Shown in pieces: positions 9,238-17,738 of a stretch of DNA of 64,000 bases. The DNA is taken from contig NZ_CP031168.1 in NCBI RefSeq assembly GCF_022354825.1, positions 1,799,501 to 1,863,500 on the forward strand, given 5' to 3'. The first letter of the stretch is position 1. The number at the start of each line of letters is the position of its first letter. The notes under the pieces were generated by a model, which had not been told where the DNA came from, ran no database searches, and saw only the letters and a program-made list of their open reading frames with translations. Source of the DNA: Paenibacillus sp. H1-7 (lineage in GTDB: Bacteria; Bacillota; Bacilli; Paenibacillales; NBRC-103111). Made by a program: the position numbers and the translations under genes.

Positions 9238-9292
9238 AAAAGGGTCCAAACCTTGTCCTCCAACCCAAAAGGACAATAGTCTGGACCCTTTT
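9238..9292. terminator. Bidirectional terminator between convergent genes
   Basis: Outer arms AAAAGGGTCCA and TGGACCCTTTT (11 bp) enclose a second pairing TGTCCT/AGGACA. A/T runs at both ends allow it to serve the PL22 gene on one strand and the oxidoreductase gene on the other. Confidence 0.85.
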
Positions 9293-9350
9293 ACGTTCTA
9301 TTCCAGACCACCGGCACTCCATTCAGTCCTTCCTGACGGAGAGCAGGGAG

Positions 9351-10490
9351 TTATTCCCACGTGATGGGCTGGAATGTGCCCGTTACTGACGATTGCCGTG
9401 CTTTTAAGCAAAGCAGCGCGCTAAGCAGCCCGTCCTCGAGCGGAGAGACCGATTCTTTTATGCTGCCGTCCATCAGCCCCAAGAAGCAGCGGCTCAGCTC
9501 CGTGTCCCCGCCGAAATGTCCTTTTTCATTGGTAAATTCGTACGTTTCCACACGAGGAGAATGGTGCATATATACTTTTATCGCTCCGGTGTAGAAGTCG
9601 AATTCGAGCGTTCCTTTGTAGCCAAGGAAACGGGCTCCGCGTGCTGCTGCTTTATTGCGGGCAAAAAAGTTTTGCGAGTACGACACGTGCATCCCGTTCT
9701 CGTAGCGGATCAATGCGCTGCCCGAATCCTCGTTGCCGGTATCGCTAGCAAAGCAGCAGTAGGCCCAATCGTCCTTCAAAGAGTCGGTGCGGAACGTCGT
9801 GCTCTCCGGACAGGTTCTATTCTCGTCGCACTCGGCGCATCGGAGTCCTGCGGGTTTGGTTCCTTTAAAGATTTGCTTGGATACCATCGCAGCTACCGTT
9901 TCGGGCTTCGTCCCGAGCACATAGTTGATGTAATCGAAATCGTGCGTCGCTTTTTGCAGGAAAAGTCCGCCTGTCTCTTCCTCGTCCCGGTACCAGCCCT
10001 GAAAATAGACGTTACCATAAGGCACGTTGTTGACGGCCTGCACGTGCTCGACGGTGCCGATTTTACCGGAATCGATGATCTCTTTCGCCAGCTGAACGAT
10101 GGAGGTGACGCGCAAAGGAAACGATACGACAACACGGCGGTTGCCTGCTTCCTCGTAGCCCTTTTTCAACTGGAGCGCATCTTCCATGCTTGTAGCCACA
10201 GGTTTCTCCAGAAAGACCGGCAAGCCGCTCGACAGCACCTTGAGCGCCATAGGAGTATGCAGCGAGCAGCGCGTTCCGATCATGATCCCGTCAAGCTCCT
10301 CTTCCTCCAGCATGGCTTCAACGGTATCGAAAACGCGCACGTTACAGGAGCCGTCCTGCCGTGCCAGCTCGTGCTTCGCCGGTTGAATGTCTACAAGCCC
10401 CGCAATTTGCAGCTGCGGATCCAGCTTTTTCAGCTCGTTATTGATAACCCCTCTAACTCTTGCCCCATAGCCTATGACTCCAATTCTCAT
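9351..10490 (-). CDS. Gfo/Idh/MocA-family oxidoreductase
   Basis: A 379-residue NAD(P)-dependent dehydrogenase. The N-terminus MRIGVIGYGARVRG is the Rossmann motif and FLEKPVATS (about residue 95) is the conserved EKP catalytic element of the family. A cysteine cluster (RCAEC...C, later CC) around residues 220-250 is found in some members and may bind a metal. The ATG at 10490 is preceded by GGAGGT nine bases upstream. It is divergent from an AraC gene at 10663, its probable regulator. The substrate is likely a sugar, sugar acid or inositol but cannot be deduced. Confidence 0.85.
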   Translation of the reverse strand: MRIGVIGYGARVRGVINNELKKLDPQLQIAGLVDIQPAKHELARQDGSCNVRVFDTVEAMLEEEELDGIMIGTRCSLHTPMALKVLSSGLPVFLEKPVATSMEDALQLKKGYEEAGNRRVVVSFPLRVTSIVQLAKEIIDSGKIGTVEHVQAVNNVPYGNVYFQGWYRDEEETGGLFLQKATHDFDYINYVLGTKPETVAAMVSKQIFKGTKPAGLRCAECDENRTCPESTTFRTDSLKDDWAYCCFASDTGNEDSGSALIRYENGMHVSYSQNFFARNKAAARGARFLGYKGTLEFDFYTGAIKVYMHHSPRVETYEFTNEKGHFGGDTELSRCFLGLMDGSIKESVSPLEDGLLSALLCLKARQSSVTGTFQPITWE

Positions 10491-10662
10491 CGTTACATTA
10501 CCTCCCAATAGGTTCGTCTGCCGCTCCCTTCAGTATAAGAGGTGGGCATGGAGATTTCTTTGTCCTGGAAGCCGCATTTTTTGTCTTTTCGGCTTTACCC
10601 CTCATAAGAATCGGCGGTATCATAAGGTAGGTTTAACAATACGCTCAAGGGGCGAACATAGC

Positions 10663-11544
10663 ATGACGGACTATAAAAGGACGAGCCTGAACGAAACGAT
10701 TGTCATTCGAAATCTTATTACGATGTATTATTTTGAATTTGGCAAACATTACGTTTTTTCAGGAGAGCGTCATGATTTTTGGGAAATTCTTTATGTGGAC
10801 AAAGGCGAGGTCGAGGTGCTGACGGATACGGAGCGGCACATTTTGAAGCAAGGGACCATTATTTTCCATAAGCCGAACGAATTCCACAGCTTTTATGCTC
10901 ATAAAGAAAAAGCGCCTAATCTCATCGTCCTTACCTTTGATTGCGATTCCGAAGCGATGAAGCATTTCGAGAACCGGGTGATGGCTCTAGGGGATTCGGA
11001 ACGGAACCTGCTGGCCCAAATCGTCAAGGAGGGGACGGAGGCGTTTTACTTTCCTTTTTCGTATCCGTTATTCGCCAATCGGCGCAGTGATGCACGAATC
11101 GGTTCCGAGCAGCTGATCAAGCTGTATCTCGAAACGCTGCTTATTCAATTATTGCGCAAAAACGACGATGAACTAACGAAGCCCGCACTGTCCTCCAGCT
11201 CCCGGGAGAAGGAGAACCACAGCATCACGCAGCGGGTCATTCAGCTTCTGGAGGAGCATATAGACGGCAATTTGACGCTGGAGGATATAAGCGAGTCGCT
11301 TCATATTGCCAAAACACGGCTGAAGGAAATATTCAAGAACGGAACCGGTTATTCGATTATGGAGTATTTCGCCAGATTGAAAATAGAGAAGGCGAAGGAG
11401 CTGATCCGCGAGGAATCGTGCAGCATGACCGAAATCGCAGCGCGTCTTGGATTTAGCAGCGTCCATTATTTCTCGAAAGCGTACAAAAAGGCCACCGGCA
11501 TGAGCCCGACCGAATACAGCCGCACGGTGAGAGCTCGTATGTGA
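10663..11544 (+). CDS. AraC-family transcriptional regulator
   Basis: A 293-residue regulator: N-terminal cupin domain (HDFWEILYVDKGEVEV, FHKPNEFHSFYA, about residues 25-110) and C-terminal double helix-turn-helix (about 190-290; LTLEDISESLHIAKTRLKEI and MTEIAARLGFSSVHYFSKAY). The start at 10663 follows AAGGGG at 10647-10652; the longer frame upstream has no ribosome binding site and lacks family similarity. It is transcribed away from the Gfo/Idh/MocA gene and shares a 170-bp intergenic region with it, so it probably controls that gene. Confidence 0.88.
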   Translation: MTDYKRTSLNETIVIRNLITMYYFEFGKHYVFSGERHDFWEILYVDKGEVEVLTDTERHILKQGTIIFHKPNEFHSFYAHKEKAPNLIVLTFDCDSEAMKHFENRVMALGDSERNLLAQIVKEGTEAFYFPFSYPLFANRRSDARIGSEQLIKLYLETLLIQLLRKNDDELTKPALSSSSREKENHSITQRVIQLLEEHIDGNLTLEDISESLHIAKTRLKEIFKNGTGYSIMEYFARLKIEKAKELIREESCSMTEIAARLGFSSVHYFSKAYKKATGMSPTEYSRTVRARM

Positions 11545-11603
11545 GCCGGATTTAATCGTGTATGCATTGCTTTGTCTATTTTTCCGATCTGTGTTACACA
11601 TAA

Positions 11604-11632
11604 CAGACTTGTCGAAACTACAGTGCTATAAT
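11604..11632 (+). promoter_or_regulatory. Extended -10 promoter for the 11665 gene
   Basis: TGCTATAAT at 11624-11632 is an extended -10 element (TGN-TATAAT). The -35 position is weak (CAGACT at 11604-11609, 17 bp away). The gene start follows 33 bp later. Confidence 0.5.
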
Positions 11633-11664
11633 CAAACCAACGACAAGCGCAGGGGGAAAAAAGA

Positions 11665-12282
11665 ATGAATAAGAAAATGGCTTTATCTATCGTTGGTACA
11701 TTCGTGATCGGGATTGCAGGCGGCGTAGGTTTAATGATGAACGATTCGGCATACAGCTCGGTTAAAGTTGCGCTCGGCGGTCAAGCGACTCAGAATGCAA
11801 TCGGGTCGGTCAATGCACAAGGAATGGTTACGGCTCAATTTTCCAATATGGATTTGGAAACCGCATTAATGCAAGTTCAGTCCCAACGTGCCAATGTGTT
11901 GGAAGAGCAGTTGAAAGGTCAAATGGAAACCATTCAAGCTAGAAATAACGAGATTGCCAAATTGAATGAAATTATAAGCAAATTAAAAGCGAGTCGTCCG
12001 GCAAAACCGGAAGCCAGCGTTACATTGGATGCGGATTTGCATAAAAAATTAACCGAGAACGGCATCAAGGTCCCGTCATCGAATAAATGGTCTCAAGCCG
12101 ATGTAGACGTTGCGTTGGAGTCTCTTCGCGGCAAAATCGATAGCTTAAACAGCAGCCAGCAAATGGATATGCTTCGCATGCAAAGCTTGACGAACAAGAG
12201 AAACGAAGCCTTCGATCTCATGACCAATTTTATTAAAAAAATGGCGGATCAACGCAGCAGCGTTATCGGAAATATGAGATAA
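11665..12282 (+). CDS. Exported or membrane-anchored coiled-coil protein of unknown function
   Basis: A 205-residue protein with strong upstream AGGGGGAAA and its own promoter and terminator, so clearly an expressed single gene. Residues about 5-25 form a hydrophobic segment (ALSIVGTFVIGIAGGVGLMM) that could be a signal peptide or N-terminal anchor. Residues about 65-115 and 145-190 are rich in Q, E, K and L with heptad-like spacing and should form coiled coils. Cysteine is absent. I do not recognise the family; a cell-envelope role is possible from topology alone. Confidence 0.65.
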   Translation: MNKKMALSIVGTFVIGIAGGVGLMMNDSAYSSVKVALGGQATQNAIGSVNAQGMVTAQFSNMDLETALMQVQSQRANVLEEQLKGQMETIQARNNEIAKLNEIISKLKASRPAKPEASVTLDADLHKKLTENGIKVPSSNKWSQADVDVALESLRGKIDSLNSSQQMDMLRMQSLTNKRNEAFDLMTNFIKKMADQRSSVIGNMR

Positions 12283-12296
12283 GTGAATGTTAATGA

Positions 12297-12329
12297 AAAG
12301 AGACGCTCCGTAGATTGGAGCGTCTCTTT
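12297..12329. terminator. Strong bidirectional terminator
   Basis: A perfect 13-bp stem (AAAGAGACGCTCC / GGAGCGTCTCTTT) with a 7-base loop, ending in T runs on both strands, between convergent genes. Confidence 0.9.
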
Positions 12330-12336
12330 CATTGTT

Positions 12337-13539
12337 TTACAGCTTGGCGGCGGCAGCCTGCCGGCTTCGGCCCGAAAGCAAGGAAAGACCGAAGCAGAGC
12401 AGCAGCACGAGAGCGGCCGAAATATAAGGGTAATTGATATTGATATCGAACAAGAAGCCTGCCGCCACCGGTCCGGCGATGTTCCCGAGACTCGTGTAGG
12501 CCGAGTTCAGCCCGGCTACGTACCCTTGCTGCTCCTGCGCCATTTTGGACATCTGGGTGCCGATAGCCGGACGTAATATATCGATCGACAAGAAGACGAT
12601 GAAGGTTACTGCAAAAATCAGCCAATATTTGTGAACAAACAGCGTTAACAGGACGAACAAGCCCGCAGTGGCCAAGCAGAACGAAATGACCTTCTTCTCA
12701 CCGAACCGGTTCAGAATCCAACCGAAAATGGTAACTTGAACGACAGCGCCTGCAATGGATCCGAATGTAATAATAAAGGCAATGTCTTTGGCGGTAAAAC
12801 CGAATTTATGATCGACGAACAGTCCGAATATCGTCTCGTAGTTAGCTAACCCGAATGAGCAGACAAACACGATGATCAAGCTTAAGAAATAAGGCTCCTT
12901 GTACGAGTTTCTGAGCTGCACCAGCAGGCTTTGCTTCTGTTCAGGAACAGTGTCGCCGGCTTCGCTGTGATCCGTGCGCGCCGATTCAGGCAGGACGAGG
13001 AGGGTAATGACAGCTGCGACGGCACCTGCAACGGCTGCCGCGTAAAATGGGACGCGAATTCCGAATTCCGCGATGAAGCCTCCGATTCCGGGCCCGATAA
13101 TAAAACCCGTTGTAATCGCCGCATTAATATATCCCATGCCCTGCGCGCGTTCTTCCACGGTAGTAACGTCTGCTGCATACGCCATGACGGAGGGCATAAT
13201 CAGCGCGGCGCCGATGCCCCCCAGCATCCTGGAAGCAAACAGCAGCCAAGCCGAATCGGCGACCCCGAACAGCCACTCGGATACGGCGAAAACGATCATA
13301 CCGGCTACGATAATTTTTTTCCGGCCGATCTTATCGGACAACCTGCCGGTTATAGGCGAAGCGATCAGCTGAGTTACTGAGAAGGCTGCCACCAGGAGCC
13401 CGACAACCGTCCCGTTAATATGAAGCTCGGTCATATAAGTAGGCATAATTGGAATAACGAGGCCGATTCCGGTGAAAATAAGAAAAATATTGAGCATAAG
13501 AAGCAGAACGGCTCCACGATTTCTTAACAATAAAGACAT
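12337..13539 (-). CDS. Major facilitator drug-efflux-type transporter
   Basis: A 400-residue MFS protein with about 12 hydrophobic segments. Motif A is GRLSDKIGRKK after the second helix, and helix 5 carries the antiporter motif C (TGFIIGPGIGGFIAEFG), which marks drug:H+ antiporters of the Bmr/NorA/TetA kind. GGAGGA precedes the ATG. A TetR-type operator lies 44 bp upstream of the start and a TetR gene lies upstream on the same strand, so it is most likely an inducible efflux pump. The drug or metabolite exported is unknown. Confidence 0.88.
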   Translation of the reverse strand: MSLLLRNRGAVLLLMLNIFLIFTGIGLVIPIMPTYMTELHINGTVVGLLVAAFSVTQLIASPITGRLSDKIGRKKIIVAGMIVFAVSEWLFGVADSAWLLFASRMLGGIGAALIMPSVMAYAADVTTVEERAQGMGYINAAITTGFIIGPGIGGFIAEFGIRVPFYAAAVAGAVAAVITLLVLPESARTDHSEAGDTVPEQKQSLLVQLRNSYKEPYFLSLIIVFVCSFGLANYETIFGLFVDHKFGFTAKDIAFIITFGSIAGAVVQVTIFGWILNRFGEKKVISFCLATAGLFVLLTLFVHKYWLIFAVTFIVFLSIDILRPAIGTQMSKMAQEQQGYVAGLNSAYTSLGNIAGPVAAGFLFDININYPYISAALVLLLCFGLSLLSGRSRQAAAAKL

Positions 13540-13582
13540 GATATAAATCCTCCGTGTTGTATCTGATGAAATTAATAATATA

Positions 13583-13602
13583 TACTGAACGTTCGTTTTG
13601 TA
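13583..13602 (-). promoter_or_regulatory. TetR operator before the MFS pump gene
   Basis: The sequence fits the dyad TAC-N-GAACG-NN-CGTTC-N-GTA with a single mismatch (CGTTT in place of CGTTC). It is the same 20-bp site as the one at 14421-14440 apart from one base, and sits 44 bp before the pump start codon. Confidence 0.75.
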
Positions 13603-13779
13603 AAATGGCAGGCGGCTTTCAAAAGCGCCGGAGACCCAAATGCGTATTTCCGCCTGTTACGCAGATGGTAGAACCAGACCGAAAGCCGTGCAATCGGAAA
13701 TTGTAAGGGTAATCGGTAATCGGCAGGAGGCTCCGAGAATGAATTTTAGCGCAGACACTGCTTACTGTATTGCATTACC

Positions 13780-14379
13780 CTAACCATTCGGCTTGGCAAC
13801 CCCGTGCAAAAATATTTGAACCGCTGATCGGTACAATTCGAGCGCGTCTTCAGGCTTCGATTTGCGGGACATCTGGCCGAGACCGATTATTAAGCCCTCG
13901 AGAATAACGGCAAGCCTTTCTACGTTAGCTTGGTTAAATTCCCCGCTTTCCATTCCTTGCTGCAACAAATTTCGGTTAAAATCAACGTGCCGCGCCACCA
14001 TCTCGCTGATCCGCTCCTCGACATCGCTCGTCTTTTCCTCATTGTTGAAAAATTCGTCCGCGGCTTTCGTGAGCGGGTGATTCATATCTTCCAGGACAAG
14101 CTGTTCTGCGACGCCATACAGCTTTTCCGTGGTTGTTTTGTAAGTCGGCTCTTTCTGCTTCCAGGTCTGCTCCCATTCCCGGTCCCATTCGTCGAGCAAA
14201 TACAGGAACAAGCCTTCCTTGCTTTTGAAATGATAATAAATATTGCCCTTGCTGCTTCCGGTTGCCTCCACGATATCTTCAATCGAGGTGGCTTTATACC
14301 CTTTTTGTCCGAAAAGGCCTCTTGCGGCATCGGCAACCCGCTTTTTGGTTTGCTCGCTTTGCAGCTGCTTTTTGTTCAC
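13780..14379 (-). CDS. TetR-family transcriptional repressor
   Basis: A 199-residue regulator. The N-terminal DNA-binding domain (about residues 10-57) has the classic TetR pattern: ARGLFGQKGYKATSIEDIV, then ATGSSKGNIYYHFKSKEGLF. The rest is a helical ligand and dimerisation domain. Translation starts at GTG (14379), with GGAGTG upstream. A perfect palindromic operator lies 42 bp before the start, so it should repress itself and, through the matching site at 13583, the MFS pump. Confidence 0.9.
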   Translation of the reverse strand: MNKKQLQSEQTKKRVADAARGLFGQKGYKATSIEDIVEATGSSKGNIYYHFKSKEGLFLYLLDEWDREWEQTWKQKEPTYKTTTEKLYGVAEQLVLEDMNHPLTKAADEFFNNEEKTSDVEERISEMVARHVDFNRNLLQQGMESGEFNQANVERLAVILEGLIIGLGQMSRKSKPEDALELYRSAVQIFLHGVAKPNG

Positions 14380-14420
14380 TGTGATCCACTCCGATTCCAG
14401 ATATGATCGGTCACAAATAA

Positions 14421-14440
14421 TACTGAACGTTCGTTCTGTA
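14421..14440 (-). promoter_or_regulatory. TetR operator before the tetR gene
   Basis: TACTGAACGTTCGTTCTGTA is a perfect dyad of the form TAC-N-GAACG-NN-CGTTC-N-GTA. It lies 42 bp upstream of the GTG start of the TetR gene and is repeated in front of the pump gene. Confidence 0.8.
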
Positions 14441-14578
14441 TCTTAACAGATACCGAAAAGTTTCGCAAGGGGTAGGGGAAAAGCCGCAAAAAGTATCCTA
14501 AAGGATAATATGGAACTTCACCCGATTGCGTTATAGTTCATGTTGCAAGTTAATTTTAGGGAGTGGAGTGCGATCAAG

Positions 14579-15808
14579 ATGGAATGGCAGCCTATTTCTG
14601 ACCAAAGCCGGATCACGTTAATAGATATCCTGAGGGGAGTTGCCGTGTTCGGGATCTTTTTCGTCAATATCGTTATGATGAGTTCGCCGGACTTATTTTA
14701 TCAAAGAGCGGGCGTCTTGCCCGAGGAGTCGTCCATAAATTATGCAGTGAGGCTTATGATCGACATGTTCTTTACGGGGAAGTTTTATCCGATATTGTCA
14801 TTCTTATTCGGGTTCGGTTTTTTTATTTTTATGCAGCGGGCGGAAGTCAGGGGGATTCGGGTATACCCGCTGTTTATGAGACGAATGCTTCTGCTGCTGG
14901 CGCTTGGGGTGCTGCATCTGCTCCTTCTCTGGTCGGGAGACGTTCTCCATACATATGCGCTGCTTGGACTGGTATTGATGATGTTTTACCGCAGACGTGC
15001 GAAGACGGCGTTCCGATGGGCGGTTTGGATTCTTGTCTTGTACTTTTCTCTGTTCTCACTGGCATTCCTGCAGCCTGCGGATGAAGCAGCGGCGACGATG
15101 GCGGCTCATTACCAACAAGCATCGGCAACAGCCGCTGCCTCAACAGCTATGTATCAGAGCGAGGGGAATTATGCGGAATGGTTCGTGTTTCGGCTTCAAA
15201 ACGAAGTGTTGCCGAATCTTGCGATGGAATTCATCACCTACCCTTGTATTTTTGCCATGATGCTGTTCGGGTTTTATTTCGGAAAAACCGGTGTGTTTGC
15301 TGATGTACTGCGATATGCAGGGCTGTTTCGGGCTTTACGCAAGGGCTGCGGAGCAATCGGGCTGACGCTGGCGGGCGGCTTGGCGGTGATAAGACTGAGA
15401 TGGATAGATTTGGGAGTGTTCTCGTTGATTGGAGAATCGCTTTTAATCTACTTGAGCGGAATCTTTCTGAGCTTTTTCTATATCTCCGTCGTTGTTCTTA
15501 TGTATAGGCGCTTCTATGGGCAAAAGCTGCTCTATCCGTTTCTGCATGCAGGACAAATGGCCATGACGAATTATTTGGGGCAGTCGGTCATTTCCTTCGC
15601 CGTGTTTGCAGGGGCCGGATTTTACGGCAAATTCGATTTTCTGGTGTGCATCATGTATTGTCTTGAAGTGATCTTGCTGCAATTGGCTTTCAGTATCTGG
15701 TGGATGAGCCGGTTCCGGTTCGGTCCGGTTGAATGGGTATGGCGGCGGCTAACCTACGGCGGGCTGGGATCATGGAAGAAGGGGACTCCCGGGCACAGAA
15801 ACTTTTGA
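14579..15808 (+). CDS. DUF418 family membrane protein
   Basis: A 409-residue integral membrane protein with about ten hydrophobic segments. The N-terminal RITLIDILRGVAVFGIFFVN motif, FTGKFYPILSFLFGFGFFIF and the C-terminal GQMAMTNYLGQSV segment are hallmarks of the DUF418/YeiB family. The function of the family is not established. The ATG at 14579 follows GGGAG/GGAG at 14559-14568; the longer frame from 14540 has no ribosome binding site. It stands alone between the TetR gene and the SLH-GH18 gene. Confidence 0.82.
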   Translation: MEWQPISDQSRITLIDILRGVAVFGIFFVNIVMMSSPDLFYQRAGVLPEESSINYAVRLMIDMFFTGKFYPILSFLFGFGFFIFMQRAEVRGIRVYPLFMRRMLLLLALGVLHLLLLWSGDVLHTYALLGLVLMMFYRRRAKTAFRWAVWILVLYFSLFSLAFLQPADEAAATMAAHYQQASATAAASTAMYQSEGNYAEWFVFRLQNEVLPNLAMEFITYPCIFAMMLFGFYFGKTGVFADVLRYAGLFRALRKGCGAIGLTLAGGLAVIRLRWIDLGVFSLIGESLLIYLSGIFLSFFYISVVVLMYRRFYGQKLLYPFLHAGQMAMTNYLGQSVISFAVFAGAGFYGKFDFLVCIMYCLEVILLQLAFSIWWMSRFRFGPVEWVWRRLTYGGLGSWKKGTPGHRNF

Positions 15809-15858
15809 CTCTCTGGCGCGTCAGTATTAAGGAACGTCATGGGAGGTGCAGCAACACA

Positions 15859-17481
15859 GTGTATAAGAAGACGGTTATGCTTGCAATCATAGGTTCATTA
15901 TTGGCGGGTTCGGCAACAGTCAGCGCTTACGAGTCCAGATTGACTCCGTTCCGGGATGTAGGGGAAAGCGACTGGTCTGCCGAGCATGTGTATTCCTTGG
16001 CAGCGGTTCAAGCAGTAGACGGATATGCGGATGGAGGATTCCACCCGTTAGCCTCGATGTCGCGGGAAGAGTTCATCAAGATGATGATCGCAGCCGCCGG
16101 AGTCTCGCAGGATGCCAGTTTGCCTGCCGGACAGCTCAAGGATGTGTCATCCGATCGTTGGTCGTATCCGATGATTGAAGCGGCGATGCAGCGGCATTGG
16201 ATTGATGCGATGATAGACAGCGGCGGGAGGTTTCAACCGACGGCCCCGATCCGCCGTGAAGAAGTGGCTTATGCGATGGGAACGATGCTGTTGTCGCAGG
16301 CAGCGGAGGAGCAAAGAAAACAGTGGCTGGACGGCGGTTGGATGAAGGAACGGGATGCACGGGCTTTCGCAGATGCAGGTGAAATAAACGGAGCGCTGAC
16401 GCCCTACGTTTACTACGCTGCAAATCAGGGGTTGTTCGAGGGCAGCGAGAAAGGCTTTGATCCCGCGAGTCCGCTGAGCCGCCAGGAAGCGGCTGCGGTC
16501 ATTCATAGGCTGCTGCAAAAGGATGCCGGGAGCAAGCCGCTTGAGGTTACCGGCTTCTATGCGATCCAATCGTACAATAATCTGGATAAAATGAAGCTGC
16601 TGGATCGGGTCGCTTTGGGCTGGTGGCACCTGGATTATAAAGGGGCGGGTTCGGCAGGGCTTGGCACGTCCGGGGATTCCCACAAGTTCAACCTGCCGCA
16701 AGGCTGGGAGGAAGTGACGTCGGCAGCGGATCAGAGCGAGGTCAGCAAAGATTTGATGGTCTTCGCTAACAAATCGCATCAGATAGAAGCATTCTTAGCG
16801 GATGCCGCTGCGAGGAGCCAGTTCGTCCAATCAGTAGCCGCGACGGTTAACGATCCGCGATTCGGCTTCACCGGGGTCAATATCGATTTCGAAGATTTGT
16901 ACGGTCCGGAGAGAAGAAATGATTTTACGGCACTGTTATCGGAGCTGAAAAAAGTATTGAACGGCAAGAAGCTTACTGTAGCCGTACCTCCGGTCAATTA
17001 TTATGAAGGCTACGATCTAAAAGCTATCGGAGCAACGGCGGATGAGGTCATTTTGATGGCCTACAATTTTCTGAGCAAGCCGGACCGGCTGCCGTCCGCT
17101 CCATTGCCGCTCGTCGCCGAGACGATCCGCGATACGTTGGCTGCCGGAGTGCCGAAGGACAAGCTGGTGCTTGGAATCGGCAAACGAACCGATCAATTTA
17201 TCGGCAATGCGGAGCAAGCGACGTATGCTTCTCCCGCCAGTTCGAGTGTGGAGGAACGGCTCGTGAAGCCCGGAGTCCGTCAGTCATTGGCCGTTCCTTA
17301 TTTGTTGAAACGCGTTCAATATACGGATGGAGCGGATAACGAGCTGTTCTATGAGGATGCCGACAGCATCGACCGCAAGCTGTGGGTTGCCCGGTATTAC
17401 GGGCTCAAAGGAGTAGCCCTCTGGTATATGGGGCAATACGTCGAGGACGATTGGCAGCGTATCGGTAAGCTTCGGCCATGA
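15859..17481 (+). CDS. Surface protein with three SLH domains and a GH18 domain
   Basis: A 540-residue exported protein. GTG at 15859 is chosen because GGGAGG lies upstream and the product then starts with a signal peptide (VYKKTVMLAIIGSLLAG, cleavage after ...TVSA, residue 23). Three SLH domains follow (about 31-80, 93-145, 170-222), which bind secondary wall polymer. Residues about 228-537 form a GH18 barrel: the catalytic motif GVNIDFED gives Glu345, and ADEVILMAYNF and GVALWYMGQY fit later strands. The second Gly and first Asp of the usual DGxDxDxE are changed (GVNIDFE). It probably acts on wall glycans or chitin-like polymers while attached to the wall. Confidence 0.85.
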   Translation: MYKKTVMLAIIGSLLAGSATVSAYESRLTPFRDVGESDWSAEHVYSLAAVQAVDGYADGGFHPLASMSREEFIKMMIAAAGVSQDASLPAGQLKDVSSDRWSYPMIEAAMQRHWIDAMIDSGGRFQPTAPIRREEVAYAMGTMLLSQAAEEQRKQWLDGGWMKERDARAFADAGEINGALTPYVYYAANQGLFEGSEKGFDPASPLSRQEAAAVIHRLLQKDAGSKPLEVTGFYAIQSYNNLDKMKLLDRVALGWWHLDYKGAGSAGLGTSGDSHKFNLPQGWEEVTSAADQSEVSKDLMVFANKSHQIEAFLADAAARSQFVQSVAATVNDPRFGFTGVNIDFEDLYGPERRNDFTALLSELKKVLNGKKLTVAVPPVNYYEGYDLKAIGATADEVILMAYNFLSKPDRLPSAPLPLVAETIRDTLAAGVPKDKLVLGIGKRTDQFIGNAEQATYASPASSSVEERLVKPGVRQSLAVPYLLKRVQYTDGADNELFYEDADSIDRKLWVARYYGLKGVALWYMGQYVEDDWQRIGKLRP

Positions 17482-17660
17482 AAGGCTAAGGAGGCTGCTG
17501 CGAGCAAGTTAGTACTAAACGGACATCGCTAACCGGCGGAAAAGAGATCGATCCTCAAGTGTGCGGAAGGTCCGCCCGGCCTCCGGCAATGTCTTGGATC
17601 AATCGGTGGCGTATTAAAGACCAGATGGAAGTCTTTGACTTCACCGAGGCTGCTTACAGA

Positions 17661-17697
17661 AAACTCCTCAAAGCTCAAGGGCTTTGGGGAGTTTTTT
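17661..17697 (+). terminator. Terminator after the SLH-GH18 gene
   Basis: AAACTCC and AAAGC pair with GGGAGTTT and GCTTT around a short loop, followed by six T. The 180 bp between the stop codon and this hairpin show no convincing gene. Confidence 0.7.
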
Positions 17698-17738
17698 GAA
17701 TTCAGATGCACTGACTTGCGCGTTGTCTCGTTGTCCTT

